From the NCBI RefSeq assembly GCF_017795885.1, contig NZ_CP059297.1, forward strand, positions 1,245,001 to 1,309,000: a DNA stretch of 64,000 nt, in the 5' to 3' direction. This stretch comes from Brevundimonas sp. AJA228-03 (GTDB taxonomy: Bacteria > Pseudomonadota > Alphaproteobacteria > Caulobacterales > Caulobacteraceae). Positions within the stretch are counted from its first letter, which is position 1. Every line of letters begins with the position of its first letter. A program made the position numbers and the translations under genes. Of this stretch, positions 10,791-20,775 are shown piece after piece. The notes under the pieces were generated by a model. The model saw nothing but the letters and a program-made list of their open reading frames with translations, was not told the DNA's origin and searched no databases.

Positions 10791-11519
10791 ATGAAGCCCA
10801 TTGCCATCCTGGAAACCGGCAGGCCGCCCGAGGCCCTGATCGACGCTTTCGACGACTATCCGGCGCGTTTCCGGGCCCTGCTGGGCGAGGGGGTGGCGAC
10901 GGTGCGGTTCGACGTCCAGGCCGGTCGGCTGCCGGCCGATCCCGAGGCATTCCAGGGCGCGATCGTGACGGGCTCGGCCGCCGGTGTCTATGACGACCTG
11001 CCCTGGATATCGCCCCTGCTGGACTGGCTGAGGGCCGCGCGGGGGCGGACCCGTCTGGTCGGGATCTGTTTTGGCCATCAGGCGATGGCGCAGGCCTTTG
11101 GCGGGCAGGTCGACAAGTCGGACAAGGGCTGGGGCATTGGCCTTCACCGCTATGAGGTGGTGGCGCAGGAGCCGTGGATGTTCCCCCGCGCGGCCTCGAT
11201 CGCCATTCCGGTGTCGCATCAGGATCAGGTGATCGCCGCACCGACAGACGCGCGGGTGATCGCGGCCAGCGACTTCACCCCCTATGCCGGTCTGGCCTGG
11301 GATGACGCCATGTCGTTCCAGTGTCATCCGGAATTCCAGCCGGAATATGCCGCCGCCCTGATCGAAAGCCGGCGTGGGACGCGGATTCCGGAGATCCTGG
11401 CGGATGAGGCGGTGGCCAGCCTGGCGCGGGCGAACGACCGCGCGGTGCTTACGGCATGGATAAGGGCGTTCCTTTTGCTGACACCGCCGCCCGTCGAAGA
11501 TCAGGGCAGTGGTATCTGA
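10791..11519 (+). CDS. class I glutamine amidotransferase domain protein
   Basis: The ATG at 10791 (product MKPIAILETG) is chosen because translation upstream is not protein-like. The 242-residue chain has the triad signatures of a GATase1 domain: GICFGHQAMAQAFGG near residue 90 with the nucleophilic Cys, and CHPEFQPEY near 180 with the catalytic His and Glu. Stand-alone proteins of this type resemble GMP synthase glutaminase domains or gamma-glutamyl hydrolases acting on small glutamyl compounds; the partner or substrate is unknown. Confidence 0.88.
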   Translation: MKPIAILETGRPPEALIDAFDDYPARFRALLGEGVATVRFDVQAGRLPADPEAFQGAIVTGSAAGVYDDLPWISPLLDWLRAARGRTRLVGICFGHQAMAQAFGGQVDKSDKGWGIGLHRYEVVAQEPWMFPRAASIAIPVSHQDQVIAAPTDARVIAASDFTPYAGLAWDDAMSFQCHPEFQPEYAAALIESRRGTRIPEILADEAVASLARANDRAVLTAWIRAFLLLTPPPVEDQGSGI

Positions 11520-11598
11520 GACCGCGTGCGTTCTGTCGTGCAGCAACGGTTACTCAATCTCTCTGGGTTCATATGCCATCCTCGGGATTGGGGATCGC

Positions 11599-14136
11599 AT
11601 GCTTTCATACCGCATCTTGCTGGCGGTCCTGGCTCTGGCGTTCGCAGGGACCGTCGGGCTCGCGGCCCGCGCCGAGGCCCCGGAGGCCATCGCGCCGCAG
11701 AGCGAGGAGGCCGAGAGCCTTGCCCGCTTCGTGGAACAGCGGGCATCCGCGACCAGTTTCACCGCGCTTGAGGCCTTTGGGCAAAGCGCCGCCATGCGGG
11801 GTGATCGCGAGGGTCTGAACCGGCTCTATCACGTCACCTGGACCGTCCTGAACCAGGGCGAGTTCGAGCGGGCCAAGGCCTGGAACGATCGCCTGGCCAA
11901 GGCGGCCGCCGATCAGAACGATGCCCGCTACATGGACATCGCGGCGCTGAATGCCCTGACCAACCGCTACGATCAGGGGGAGATCGGCGTGAGCTCCCAG
12001 ATGGCGGAGTACGCCCGCAGCGGCCGGGACTGGTTCGTTCGCGCGCACGGCGCGCGCCTGACCGCGCTGAGCCTGGTGCGTCAGGGCCAGATCGGTGAGG
12101 GTCTGCAGCTTCTGGCCCAAGCCCAGGCGGAGATCCCCGAAGGCGACCCCTATGCCGCCACGGCGCTGGCCGGCATCTGGGAGGTCGTCGGCATGGCGCT
12201 GAAGGACATCGACGATGTCCAGGGCGCGACCGATGCCTTCCGCAAGTTCGAGATCGACTATTCCAATCCGGCCTATCCGCGACCGGATTTCGACAGCCTG
12301 TACAACCTCACCAAGATGGCGCTGCGGATGGGTGACCTGGCACATGCCCGGCTGTTCGCGGCGGCCCATCATGCCGTCGCGGTGCGCTCCGACCTTGACA
12401 CCCTGGTCATGTACGACGCCGCCCTGTGTGCCCTGGTGGCCGATGCCAGCCAGAATTCGGCCGGGGTCCTGTCGTGCCTGTCCGCCTATGGCGAGACCCT
12501 CGGCGAGGCGAGCTTTCTGGCGCTGGATGTCCTGCCGTCGCGGGCCATGGCCCGGGCGCGGCTCGGCGACATCGCCGGCGCGCGACGAGATCTGGCAACC
12601 CTGCTTGCTCTGGAGGATCAGGCCGGCGGAAGTTCCCAGGTTCGGGAGGTCGAGGCTGAAATCCTCCAGGCGCAGGGTCGGTCGGCCGAGGCCTATCGCC
12701 TCTTGCAGGCTTATGAAGCCGACAAGGCCGTGGCGACCGCGCGCGCCTTTGCGGCCGGCGTGCACCAGGTTACCGGCGATATGCAGCAGCAGTTGGCGGA
12801 GCGACGTGACCAGCTGGACATGGCCCGGGCCAAGACCCGTCTGCAATGGATGGTGATGGCGATCGGTGTGATCCTGCTGGCCGTCTTCATCGCGGGCCTG
12901 TTCTGGCAACTGCTGCAGGGCCGTCGCCTGAAGGCCGCGCAGGAACGGGCCGAAGCGGCCAATCGCGCCAAGTCCGAGTTTCTGGCCAATATGAGCCACG
13001 AGATCCGCACCCCGCTGAACGGGGTGGTGTCGATGGCGGATGCGCTGTCGCGGCGGGACCTGGACAGCAATGCGCATCAGATGGTCGATTTGATCCGCTC
13101 GTCCGGATCGACGCTGGAGCGGCTGCTGAGCGACATCCTGGACAGCGCCAAGATCGAGGCCGGTCGGGTGACGCTGGAGCCGACCGTGTTCGACCTGAAG
13201 CATACGGTCAACGATATCGCCCTGATGTGGCGGGCCAAGGCCGAGGACAAGGGCGTGGCCCTGGTGTTCGATATGGACCCTACGGCCCCGAAGTGGGTCA
13301 AGGGTGACGCCGTGCGGCTACGCCAGGTGTTGACCAACCTGGTGTCCAACGCCCTGAAGTTCACGGAAGCCGGCACAGTTACGCTGTCGGTGAAGGTCGC
13401 CGCTGCCGGTCGCATCGGTTTCGCGGTCCACGACACGGGCATTGGATTCGACGCCGAGCAGAAGGCGCGCATCTTCCAGCGCTTCCAGCAGGCGGACGGC
13501 TCGATCACGCGGCGATTCGGCGGCACGGGCCTGGGTCTGGCCATCTCCACCGCCCTGGTCGAGCTGATGGGCGGCGAACTGGATTGCGACAGCGTGGCGG
13601 GTGAAGGCGCGGTGTTCCGCTTCGAGATCGACCTGCCCGAGACGGCGGCACCGGTCGCGGTGGTGGCGAGCGCCGGGGGCGCCGGTGACATCGCGGGCCT
13701 GCCGCTGCGTGTCCTGCTGGCCGACGACCATCCGGCGAACCGCAAGGTGGTCGAGATCATGCTGGCCGCATCCGCGATGCAACTCACCACCGTGGAGAAC
13801 GGCCGTCAGGCGCTGGAGCTCTTCATGACCGAGGAATTCGACCTCGTCCTGATGGACATGCAGATGCCGGTGATGGACGGGCTGAGCGCGACGACCGCGA
13901 TCCGGGCCTTCGAGGCTACGGCGGGGCGCGCGCCGACGCCGATCGTGATGCTGACCGCCAACGCCATGGCCGAGCACGTGGCCCAGAGCCTGGCGGCCGG
14001 GGCCGACGGTCACCTGACCAAGCCGATCACCCTCACGAGTCTGTTCGCCGCGATGACGGACGCCCTGGCTGCTGAGGGACGACGGGCGGTCGCCTGCAGC
14101 CCTACGGCCATTTCACCACGGGCGGCATCGAGCTGA
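11599..14136 (+). CDS. hybrid sensor histidine kinase with helical-repeat periplasmic sensor
   Basis: The 845-residue protein starts at 11599, giving a signal-anchor ([17 protein letters not shown]). A roughly 390-residue alanine-rich helical region, probably TPR-like and periplasmic, follows, then a membrane segment at about 416-437 ([20 protein letters not shown]). Next come a HisKA domain with phosphoacceptor His467 in [16 protein letters not shown], a HATPase_c domain with GTGLGLAIS near 641, and a receiver domain with phosphoacceptor Asp753 ([11 protein letters not shown]). No Hpt domain is present, so a separate phosphotransfer partner is expected. The last 35 bases overlap hemF, which converges on it. 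Confidence 0.92.
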   Translation: MLSYRILLAVLALAFAGTVGLAARAEAPEAIAPQSEEAESLARFVEQRASATSFTALEAFGQSAAMRGDREGLNRLYHVTWTVLNQGEFERAKAWNDRLAKAAADQNDARYMDIAALNALTNRYDQGEIGVSSQMAEYARSGRDWFVRAHGARLTALSLVRQGQIGEGLQLLAQAQAEIPEGDPYAATALAGIWEVVGMALKDIDDVQGATDAFRKFEIDYSNPAYPRPDFDSLYNLTKMALRMGDLAHARLFAAAHHAVAVRSDLDTLVMYDAALCALVADASQNSAGVLSCLSAYGETLGEASFLALDVLPSRAMARARLGDIAGARRDLATLLALEDQAGGSSQVREVEAEILQAQGRSAEAYRLLQAYEADKAVATARAFAAGVHQVTGDMQQQLAERRDQLDMARAKTRLQWMVMAIGVILLAVFIAGLFWQLLQGRRLKAAQERAEAANRAKSEFLANMSHEIRTPLNGVVSMADALSRRDLDSNAHQMVDLIRSSGSTLERLLSDILDSAKIEAGRVTLEPTVFDLKHTVNDIALMWRAKAEDKGVALVFDMDPTAPKWVKGDAVRLRQVLTNLVSNALKFTEAGTVTLSVKVAAAGRIGFAVHDTGIGFDAEQKARIFQRFQQADGSITRRFGGTGLGLAISTALVELMGGELDCDSVAGEGAVFRFEIDLPETAAPVAVVASAGGAGDIAGLPLRVLLADDHPANRKVVEIMLAASAMQLTTVENGRQALELFMTEEFDLVLMDMQMPVMDGLSATTAIRAFEATAGRAPTPIVMLTANAMAEHVAQSLAAGADGHLTKPITLTSLFAAMTDALAAEGRRAVACSPTAISPRAASS

Positions 14137-14989
14137 GGATCGATTCGACGTTGCCGCCGGTCTTCAGGCCAAAGGTCGTACCGCGGTCGTAGAGCAGGTT
14201 GAACTCCACATAGCGGCCGCGGCGGATCAGCTGTTCCTCGCGGTCGTCAGCGGTCCAGGCCTCGGCCATGCGCCGCTCGACGATGGCGGCATAGGTGTCG
14301 ATGAAGGCCATGCCGACGTCGCGGGTGAAGGCGAAGTCCTTGTGATAATCGCCCGAGTCGTGGTGGTCGTAGAAGATGCCGCCGATGCCGCGCATCTCCT
14401 TGCGGTGCGGCAGCATGAAATACTCGTCGCACCACTGCTTGTATTTCGCATACCAGGTCGGGTCGTGGGCGTCGCAAGGGCTGCGCATGCCGGCGTGGAA
14501 GGCGACCGTGTCCGGAGCCTCCTGCGTGCGTTCGACATCCAGCACCGGCGTCAGATCGGCCCCGCCGCCGAACCAGCTTCTGGTCGTGGCGATGAAGCGG
14601 GTGTTCATGTGTACGGTCGGCACCTTCGGGCTGACCGGGTGGCAGATCAGGCTGATGCCGGTGGCGTAGAAGCGCGGGTCCTCCTCCGCACCCGGCACGG
14701 ATTTCGCGTAGTCGGCCGGGAAGGTGCCGTGGACGGTCGAGACGTGAACACCGACCTTCTCGAACAGGCGGCCGTGCATCATCCCCATGACGCCGCCGCC
14801 GCCTTCATGCCGGGTCCAGGGTGTGCGCACGAATCGGGCGGGCTCGCCGGGGAAGAGGTCGGCGGGGGCATCGTCTTCCAGCTGTTCGAAGCGGGCGTGG
14901 ATGCGGTTGCGCAGTTCCTCGAACCAGGCGCGGGTTTCGGTCTTCTTCAGATCCAGCGGGTCGGCGTCGGGCAGGGGGGCTTGGCTCAT
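14102..14989 (-). CDS. hemF: oxygen-dependent coproporphyrinogen III oxidase
   Basis: This enzyme decarboxylates coproporphyrinogen III to protoporphyrinogen IX using O2, a late step of heme synthesis. The start at 14989 ([12 protein letters not shown]) gives 295 residues, the usual length. Family signatures include [20 protein letters not shown] near residue 68, [11 protein letters not shown] near 140, and the C-terminal [20 protein letters not shown]. An upstream ATG would add six residues. Its 3' end overlaps the kinase gene on the other strand. Confidence 0.96.
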   Translation of the reverse strand: MSQAPLPDADPLDLKKTETRAWFEELRNRIHARFEQLEDDAPADLFPGEPARFVRTPWTRHEGGGGVMGMMHGRLFEKVGVHVSTVHGTFPADYAKSVPGAEEDPRFYATGISLICHPVSPKVPTVHMNTRFIATTRSWFGGGADLTPVLDVERTQEAPDTVAFHAGMRSPCDAHDPTWYAKYKQWCDEYFMLPHRKEMRGIGGIFYDHHDSGDYHKDFAFTRDVGMAFIDTYAAIVERRMAEAWTADDREEQLIRRGRYVEFNLLYDRGTTFGLKTGGNVESILSSMPPVVKWP

Positions 14990-15030
14990 GGTGCGGATTT
15001 CAACCACGGTTCGCAGCGTTCGTCACCCGA

Positions 15031-15984
15031 TCAATGCGCCGCCCCGGCGGGCTTGTGGCGCAGCTTGCCGACCTGATGCACGACGACGGCCAGGATGGCA
15101 CCGATGGCGACGCCCACGATGGCCGAGCCTATGGCGGTCACCAGCCACGACACGACGGGACCCGCGAGGGCGAGGGTCGAGGCTGCCGCGACCGAGGCCT
15201 GGTGGATCGTCTCGTCCGGCCAGGCGAAGCCGAGTTCGTGCGCGCCGTGCACCAGGATGCCGCCCCCGACCCACAGCATGGCGGCGGTGCCCACGGTCGA
15301 GATGAAGTCCATGACCACGGGCATGCCCTTGACCAGGCCGCGCCCGAGCCCGCGCAGGCCGGCCGACGGGCCCCGGGCCAGGTGCAGGCCGATGTCGTCC
15401 ATCTTCACGATCAGGCCGACGACGCCATAGACCCCCGCCGTGATGCCCAGACCGACCAGGGCCAGGACGATGCCCTGGGTCAGGATGGGGCTGTCGGCCA
15501 CGTCGGCGAGCGCGATGGCCATGATCTCGGCCGACAGGATCAGGTCGGTACGGATCGCGCCCGACACCTTGGCAGCCTCCAGCGCGGCGGGGTCGTCGAC
15601 GAAGTCCTCGGCGGTCTCGGGATGGCCGCCGCCGAAGGCCTCCATCAGCTTTTCGGCCCCCTCGAAGCACAGATAGGCCCCGCCGCACATCAGCAGGGGC
15701 GTGATGGCCCAGGGCAGGAAGGCGCTGAGGATGAGGGCGGCGGGCAGCAGGATCAGCAGCTTGTTGCGGATCGAGCCCAGGGCGATCTTCCAGATGATCG
15801 GCAGTTCGCGCGCGGGGGACAGGCCGGTCACGTAACGCGGGGTGACGGCTGTATCGTCCACGACGACGCCAGCGGCCTTGGCGCCCGCCTTGCCCGCGGC
15901 TGCGCCGACGTCATCGATCGAGGCCGCGGCCAGTCTGGCGATGCCGGCGACGTCGTCCAGCAGGGCGGCAAGTCCGGAGGGCAT
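15031..15984 (-). CDS. DUF808 family inner-membrane protein
   Basis: Starting at MPSGLAALLDDVAGIARLAA, the 317-residue protein matches the DUF808 (YedI-type) family: a soluble N-terminal part with AASIDDVGAAAGKAGAKAAG and GVVVDDTAVTPRYVTG, then the segment ELPIIWKIALGSIRNKLLIL, then several hydrophobic helices to the C terminus. The upstream 29 residues of the open frame are not protein-like, so the internal ATG is preferred. The function of this family is unknown. Confidence 0.88.
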   Translation of the reverse strand: MPSGLAALLDDVAGIARLAAASIDDVGAAAGKAGAKAAGVVVDDTAVTPRYVTGLSPARELPIIWKIALGSIRNKLLILLPAALILSAFLPWAITPLLMCGGAYLCFEGAEKLMEAFGGGHPETAEDFVDDPAALEAAKVSGAIRTDLILSAEIMAIALADVADSPILTQGIVLALVGLGITAGVYGVVGLIVKMDDIGLHLARGPSAGLRGLGRGLVKGMPVVMDFISTVGTAAMLWVGGGILVHGAHELGFAWPDETIHQASVAAASTLALAGPVVSWLVTAIGSAIVGVAIGAILAVVVHQVGKLRHKPAGAAH

Positions 15985-16212
15985 GAAGACACAACGCAAG
16001 GAAGAGGAGAGGAGATCCACCGTGGCATGATCGGGCTGCGCGCGCCAAGGCGCGCGCGGGGCCGCGTTCACGACGTTATGGGCCCACAGGCGGGCTGGCC
16101 CACAACTTCCGCTGTCTGCTCTGGCCTGTGGGGCCGGGAACCGTCGTTGCGCTGGCGCTGGTCATCAAGTCGCTGGTCTGACACACAGATCGGATGAGCC
16201 AAGCGGGGCGCT

Positions 16213-16707
16213 TTGCGTTATGCACCCGTCATGGATTACCCCGCCTGGATCGCCATGGCCGTCTTCGTCGGCCTGAACTTCGCGGCCGCGACGAGCGGCA
16301 GCCTGTTCAAGCCGGGAGCCTGGTATGCCGGGCTCAACAAGCCGTCCTGGACACCGCCGAACCTGGCGTTCCCGATCGTGTGGAGCCTGCTGTTCGCCAT
16401 CAACGCCTGGGCCGGCTGGCTGGTGTGGGAGACGGTCGGGACCAGCTCGCCCCTGGCGTTCGGGCTGTATACCGGATCGCTCGCACTGAACGCCGGCTGG
16501 TCGTTCCTGTTCTTCGGGCAGAGGCGGATGGATCTGGCGCTGGTCGATGTAGCCCTGCTGTGGCTGTCGCTGGTAGCGATCATCGCCGTATTCTGGGGAT
16601 TGAGGCCCTTGGCGGCGCTGCTGCTGATCCCCTATTTGACCTGGGTGACTATCGCCTCGATCCTGAACCTGCGGATGCTCCAGCTGAACCCGAGAGCCGG
16701 GCTTTGA
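16213..16707 (+). CDS. tspO: TspO/MBR family membrane protein
   Basis: The 164-residue protein has five predicted membrane helices and the family motifs WYAGLNKPSWTPPNLAFPIVW near residue 40, NAGWSFLFFGQRR near 95, and LLLIPYLTWVTIASILN near the end. TspO proteins bind tetrapyrroles such as protoporphyrin IX; hemF lies about 1.2 kb away but on the other strand. The ATG at 16231 (MDYPAW) is a plausible alternative start. Confidence 0.93.
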   Translation: MRYAPVMDYPAWIAMAVFVGLNFAAATSGSLFKPGAWYAGLNKPSWTPPNLAFPIVWSLLFAINAWAGWLVWETVGTSSPLAFGLYTGSLALNAGWSFLFFGQRRMDLALVDVALLWLSLVAIIAVFWGLRPLAALLLIPYLTWVTIASILNLRMLQLNPRAGL

Positions 16708-16722
16708 CCGGGTGCGGTGCGG

Positions 16723-18081
16723 TCAGGCGGCCACGGCCGCGATGTCGAGGTGCGGCCGGGTTGCACTGGAAATCGCCGAAAGCAGCGCATCCAGCTCGAT
16801 GGGCTTGGCGACCCATCCATTCATCCCGGCTGCCGTGTACCTGGCCAGCTGGTCGTCCATGACATTGGCCGTGACGGCGATGATCGGCACGGGGCGCAGG
16901 TTCGCTATCTGCTCGCGCCGGCGAATCTCGTCGGTGGCCTCTATCCCGTTCATCGTGGGCATCTGGATATCCATCAGGACCATATCGAACCCTCCACGCG
17001 CCCACATCTGGACCGCTTCGGCCCCGTTGGTCGCCATCTGGATCTCACCGACGAACGTATTCAGCAACGCCTTGAGCACCATCCGGTTGGCCGGATTGTC
17101 CTCCGCAGCCAGAATTCGCAGGGGATGGTCAGCGGTGATCCCGGGTGTCGACGAGCCGGTTGCCGCCGGGGGTCGAGCGAGGGACAGGCAGAAGCTGAAC
17201 TGCGATCCTCGACCAGGTTCGCTTGTGACCTGAAGGTCTCCACCCATCGCCTCGACGCGTTTCCTGGCGATGGCGAGGCCAATGCCGAGGCCACCCTCGC
17301 GCCGGCTCGCCGATGCATCGATCTGGGTGAAGATCCCGAAGATGTCGGACAGGCGTTCCTGCGACATGCCCGGTCCCGTGTCCGTCACCGAGAATGAGAT
17401 GCGGCCATCCGTACAATGCGCGTCGATCCGGACCTGACCGGTCTCGGTGAACTTGACGGCATTGTTCGTCAGGATCGAGAGCGCCCGGCCCAGGTGGTTG
17501 GCATCTGCCAGCCATTCGCCATCAAGGGCGGGGTCGATGTCCACGATGAACTCAAGGCCCTTGTCGCGGCAGCTGTCAGCGTGTTTGCCCACGGCTCGCC
17601 TTACGGCCGAGCCTATGTCCACGGGCGCCAGGTTCAACTGCAGTTCGCCGACGTCCGCCGAGGCGATATCGAAGATGTCATCGATAATGGCCACGAGGTG
17701 TCGGCTCGCCTTGTGGATGACGTCGAGGTTCTCGGCGTTCAGGGCTGAAGCATCATCGCGCGCCATGGCATCCACCATGCCGACAACGGCATTCAGCGGG
17801 GTGCGGATCTCATGGCTGATGTTCGACAGGAAAAGGCTCTTGGCCCGGCTGGTCTCGGCTGCGACCCTGGCCTGGGACAGGCTTTCATTGGTCTCGGCCA
17901 GTTCGCGGGCGGCCACGGTCATCGCCCTGTGGCTGAGGGCGTTCGCCTCGTCGTGCTCGGCATAGGCCGCGTCTATGGCATTCAGGAGTTTCTCCAGATC
18001 GAGCACGCCTTCGCTATCGGTGCACCGCCGCAGTTGGCGCGCCAATAGTCTGTGCCGACCAGGACTGGACGCCTGGGTCAT
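16723..18081 (-). CDS. soluble hybrid histidine kinase, NahK-like partner of the FIST protein
   Basis: The 452-residue protein has no membrane segment. A helical N-terminal region (residues 8-80, starting HRLLARQLRRC) resembles that of NahK-type kinases. HisKA follows with His90 ([16 protein letters not shown]), then a HATPase_c domain (DTGPGMS near 235, GLGIGLAIARKRVEAMGG near 264) and a receiver domain with Asp371 (MVLMDIQMPTMNG). Its ATG directly abuts the stop of the upstream FIST gene (TGAATG), implying coupled translation and a shared signal. It probably passes phosphate to an unlinked Hpt protein. Confidence 0.9.
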   Translation of the reverse strand: MTQASSPGRHRLLARQLRRCTDSEGVLDLEKLLNAIDAAYAEHDEANALSHRAMTVAARELAETNESLSQARVAAETSRAKSLFLSNISHEIRTPLNAVVGMVDAMARDDASALNAENLDVIHKASRHLVAIIDDIFDIASADVGELQLNLAPVDIGSAVRRAVGKHADSCRDKGLEFIVDIDPALDGEWLADANHLGRALSILTNNAVKFTETGQVRIDAHCTDGRISFSVTDTGPGMSQERLSDIFGIFTQIDASASRREGGLGIGLAIARKRVEAMGGDLQVTSEPGRGSQFSFCLSLARPPAATGSSTPGITADHPLRILAAEDNPANRMVLKALLNTFVGEIQMATNGAEAVQMWARGGFDMVLMDIQMPTMNGIEATDEIRRREQIANLRPVPIIAVTANVMDDQLARYTAAGMNGWVAKPIELDALLSAISSATRPHLDIAAVAA

Positions 18082-19215
18082 TCAGGCACGCTCGCGGATG
18101 ACCGTGACGGTCATGGTCTGGTTGTGCAGCGTACGGTCCTGGGTGACGCCGTGAGGCGCAATCTCTCCATAGCTGTAGAAGCCGACCGTCGGCATGGCGT
18201 TCAGGACCTGAGCCATCTCCTCCGTTTCATCCGCGACACGCTGGCCCATCATCAGTTTGCGGCCGATGCAGCTGACCACCAGCGCCAACCCCGAATCGGG
18301 GCTGTCGCCACAGGCCTGGGCGGCGGCGCGCGCGGCCCCGTCGGCCAGCTGGTCGGGGGTTCCCCGCATCAGCTGGGCGGTCCAGCCTTCAGGAATGTCG
18401 CCGGCAAACACCAGTCCATTCCTGGCTTCGTCTATGCCGACGATCGTGCGGACCACATCGTTCTCGGACGACGCATCAGGCCGGATCGTCAGGGGGAACA
18501 GCAGGGCCGTCCCGGGGAGGCCGTCGGCCAGAGGGCCGAGATACTCCCGATAGAGATCCAGGGCCGGTTTGCCATCCAGTTCGAACAGCACATTGGCGGT
18601 CGACCGCGTGATCCGCCGCAGGGGGCCAAAGGACTCCCACCCGCCGGTTGATCCCCAGCCGATCCGCAGCGTGTCGCCGTACAAGCCGATACCGACGACC
18701 TTGCCCGGCTCCGGTGCGCCATCAAGACCCACCCGTGTCTCGCCGAAGTCGGCTCCGTCGCCGGCGAGGCCCCCTGTGACCACGATATCCTTTGGCAGCC
18801 GGGTCGAAAGGCCCTCGATCAGCGCGGTGCCATTCAGGTTGGTGCCATCGCCCAGAATCAGGACCGCCTTGAGATCAGGCTCCAGAAGCGCGTCGGCAAG
18901 GACCCGCCCGGCCTCGGCATCACCCCCTGCGGCGGCCAGATCGACAATGTGGGCGCGGACGCGGGCGGCATCGAACCGTATCGCCGCACCGACCAGGGCC
19001 TCGTCGAACACATCGACGCCGGCGATTTCTCCGCCAGTGGAACAGCTGGCGACGAGCGCGGCGGGAAAGCGCTTTCTCAGCGCCGCGACGGGTTCCGGAT
19101 TCCGGGACTGAGCGGCACCCAGAAAGGCCAGAACAAGCTGGGGCTCGAGGTCTTCGAGGGCGGGAATGCCAACCCTCCAGTCTTGATCCTCGAACGCGAA
19201 CACCTTCGTCTGCAC
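18082..19215 (-). CDS. FIST-domain sensor protein (NosP-like)
   Basis: FIST N- and C-terminal domains are recognisable: QLVLAFLGAAQSRNPEPVAALR and ALVASCSTGGEIAGVDVFDEA in the first 80 residues, VVTGGLAGDGADFGETRVG near 130, and the C-terminal SCIGRKLMMGQRVADETEEM and TVGFYSYGEIAP. I chose the GTG at 19215, preceded by GGGGGAA, over a TTG at 19242. FIST proteins encoded beside hybrid kinases include NosP, a heme protein that senses nitric oxide and inhibits its kinase. That role here is inferred from context. 377 residues. Confidence 0.88.
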   Translation of the reverse strand: MQTKVFAFEDQDWRVGIPALEDLEPQLVLAFLGAAQSRNPEPVAALRKRFPAALVASCSTGGEIAGVDVFDEALVGAAIRFDAARVRAHIVDLAAAGGDAEAGRVLADALLEPDLKAVLILGDGTNLNGTALIEGLSTRLPKDIVVTGGLAGDGADFGETRVGLDGAPEPGKVVGIGLYGDTLRIGWGSTGGWESFGPLRRITRSTANVLFELDGKPALDLYREYLGPLADGLPGTALLFPLTIRPDASSENDVVRTIVGIDEARNGLVFAGDIPEGWTAQLMRGTPDQLADGAARAAAQACGDSPDSGLALVVSCIGRKLMMGQRVADETEEMAQVLNAMPTVGFYSYGEIAPHGVTQDRTLHNQTMTVTVIRERA

Positions 19216-19566
19216 GACAGCTTCCCCCCGGCCTGATTCCAAACTTAGCCATATTGGGGTTTAGGGACTGTAAACTACGTGACTTCGCGTGATTTCGAGA
19301 AATGTGGAATGCTCTTGCTCCGATCGAGCGCAGCATTGTTGATTGTCTCGAGGCACCGCCTTGCGGACTGACCCGGCAGGTGGATCTGGCGGCCGTGGCT
19401 CCCGGTGCCTTGCGGATCGTACCGATGTATTTCGGATCAAGGGCACTGAACCCTGTTTCGGGATCGACCGGTTCCTTGACGACGGATCGACGTTGCGCGT
19501 GAAGCGGAATCGACCGCTGCAGCGCTTCCTGTCGGCGAATGGATCGGCTTTTGAAGACCCGGGCGG
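19216..19566. other. intergenic gap, no gene supported
   Basis: About 350 bases lie between the FIST gene start and the trmL end. Two short overlapping plus-strand frames exist (19302-19502 and 19343-19684), but neither has a convincing ribosome binding site or recognisable product. The part nearest 19240-19290 is less GC-rich and probably carries the promoter of the FIST-kinase operon. Confidence 0.4.
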
Positions 19567-20010
19567 TCAGGACAGGGTCTGCCGCAACCCTTCGAACAGT
19601 CCGATCCCGGCGCTGACCGACAGGTTCAGTGACCGCGCTCCGGGCCGGATCGGGATGAAGACGCGCGCGTCGGCGGCGGCATGAACGAAGTCGGGCGCAC
19701 CGGACGTTTCGGATCCGAACAGCAGGGTGTCGTCGGGCTGGAAGGCGAACCCGGTCAGGGATGTCGCGCCCCGCGTGGTGAACAGAATCAGGCGACCGGC
19801 ACCGCGGGTGGACTGGAACGCTTCCCAGTCGGCATGGCGGATCATGTGCGCCAGCGGGCCGTAATCCAGGGCCGCTCGCTTCATGGCGCGGTCGTCGAAA
19901 CGGAAGCCGGCAGGCTCGACGATGTGCAGTTCGACCCCGAAACAGGCCGACAGTCGGATGCATGCCCCGACGTTCTGCGGGATGGCTGGTTGAAAAAGGG
20001 CGAGACGCAT
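19567..20010 (-). CDS. trmL: tRNA (cytidine(34)-2'-O)-methyltransferase
   Basis: The 147-residue SPOUT methyltransferase starts MRLALFQPAIPQNVGACIRL, the family's N-terminal signature. The knotted SAM-binding end is visible as LLFGSETSGAP near residue 95 and IPIRPGARSLNLSVSAGIG near 117. TrmL modifies the wobble base of tRNA-Leu isoacceptors. Length is close to the 150-157 typical for the family. Confidence 0.94.
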   Translation of the reverse strand: MRLALFQPAIPQNVGACIRLSACFGVELHIVEPAGFRFDDRAMKRAALDYGPLAHMIRHADWEAFQSTRGAGRLILFTTRGATSLTGFAFQPDDTLLFGSETSGAPDFVHAAADARVFIPIRPGARSLNLSVSAGIGLFEGLRQTLS

Positions 20011-20087
20011 TCTATGGCCCTTCTACGCGTGAGGCCGGGCCTTGTCGCGGCCCTGTATGCGACCGCTTCTCATTAGGCGTCAGCAAC

Positions 20088-20106
20088 TTGCGGCGATGAG
20101 CCGCAA
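20088..20106. other. 7-bp perfect hairpin in the trmL-petA divergent region
   Basis: TTGCGGC and GCCGCAA are separated by a five-base loop (GATGA) between the divergent trmL and petA starts. No T-tract follows on either strand, so it is more likely a regulatory or chance structure than a terminator. Confidence 0.4.
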
Positions 20107-20206
20107 AGCCGGGCCGGGGCATGTTTCGTCCGGTGCGCTATAGGAACGCTTCCTCGCGCGGGTGCCATTGGGCGGGCCGCGTTCGGGCTTTTTCAGAAGG
20201 TGAGCC

Positions 20207-20764
20207 GTGGCCGAATCGGTCGTGAACGCAGAGCATCCCGAAGGTGGAGCGCCCGAGGGTGAAGCCACCCGCCGGGACTTCATCCATATCGCCGCCGGTG
20301 CCGCGGCCGTGGGCGCAGGGGTGATGGTGGCCTGGCCGCTGATCAACTCCATGAACCCGGCCGCGGACACCCTGGCCCTGTCGACCACCGAGTTCGACAC
20401 ATCCAAGGTCGCCGAGGGCATGCAGGTCGTCATCACCTGGCAGGGCAAGCCGGTGTTCATCCGCAACCGTACGGCCGCCGAACTGCAGAAGGTCCTAGCC
20501 GACCCGATGAGCAGCCTGAAAGACCCCCAGTCTGACCAGGACCGCACCAAGCCGGGTCACGAGCCGATGCTGGTCGTGCTGGGCAACTGCACCCACCTGG
20601 GCTGCATTCCCACCTTTGGAGCCGGTGACTACGGCGGCTGGTTCTGCCCGTGCCACGGTTCGCACTACGACGCGTCGGGCCGTATCCGTAAGGGACCGGC
20701 CCCCAAGAACCTGGTCGTCCCGGAGTATGCGTTCACCGCAGGCTCCACCATCAAGATCGGCTGA
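20207..20764 (+). CDS. petA: ubiquinol-cytochrome c reductase, Rieske iron-sulfur subunit
   Basis: The GTG at 20207 is preceded by AGAAGG. The 185-residue protein carries a twin-arginine signal ([18 protein letters not shown]) that serves as its membrane anchor, and the two 2Fe-2S ligand boxes CTHLGCIP and CPCHGSHYD in the C-terminal half. It is the Rieske subunit of complex III, passing electrons from quinol to cytochrome c1. First gene of petABC; 11 bases separate it from petB. Confidence 0.97.
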   Translation: MAESVVNAEHPEGGAPEGEATRRDFIHIAAGAAAVGAGVMVAWPLINSMNPAADTLALSTTEFDTSKVAEGMQVVITWQGKPVFIRNRTAAELQKVLADPMSSLKDPQSDQDRTKPGHEPMLVVLGNCTHLGCIPTFGAGDYGGWFCPCHGSHYDASGRIRKGPAPKNLVVPEYAFTAGSTIKIG

Positions 20765-20775
20765 GAGCAGGCATC

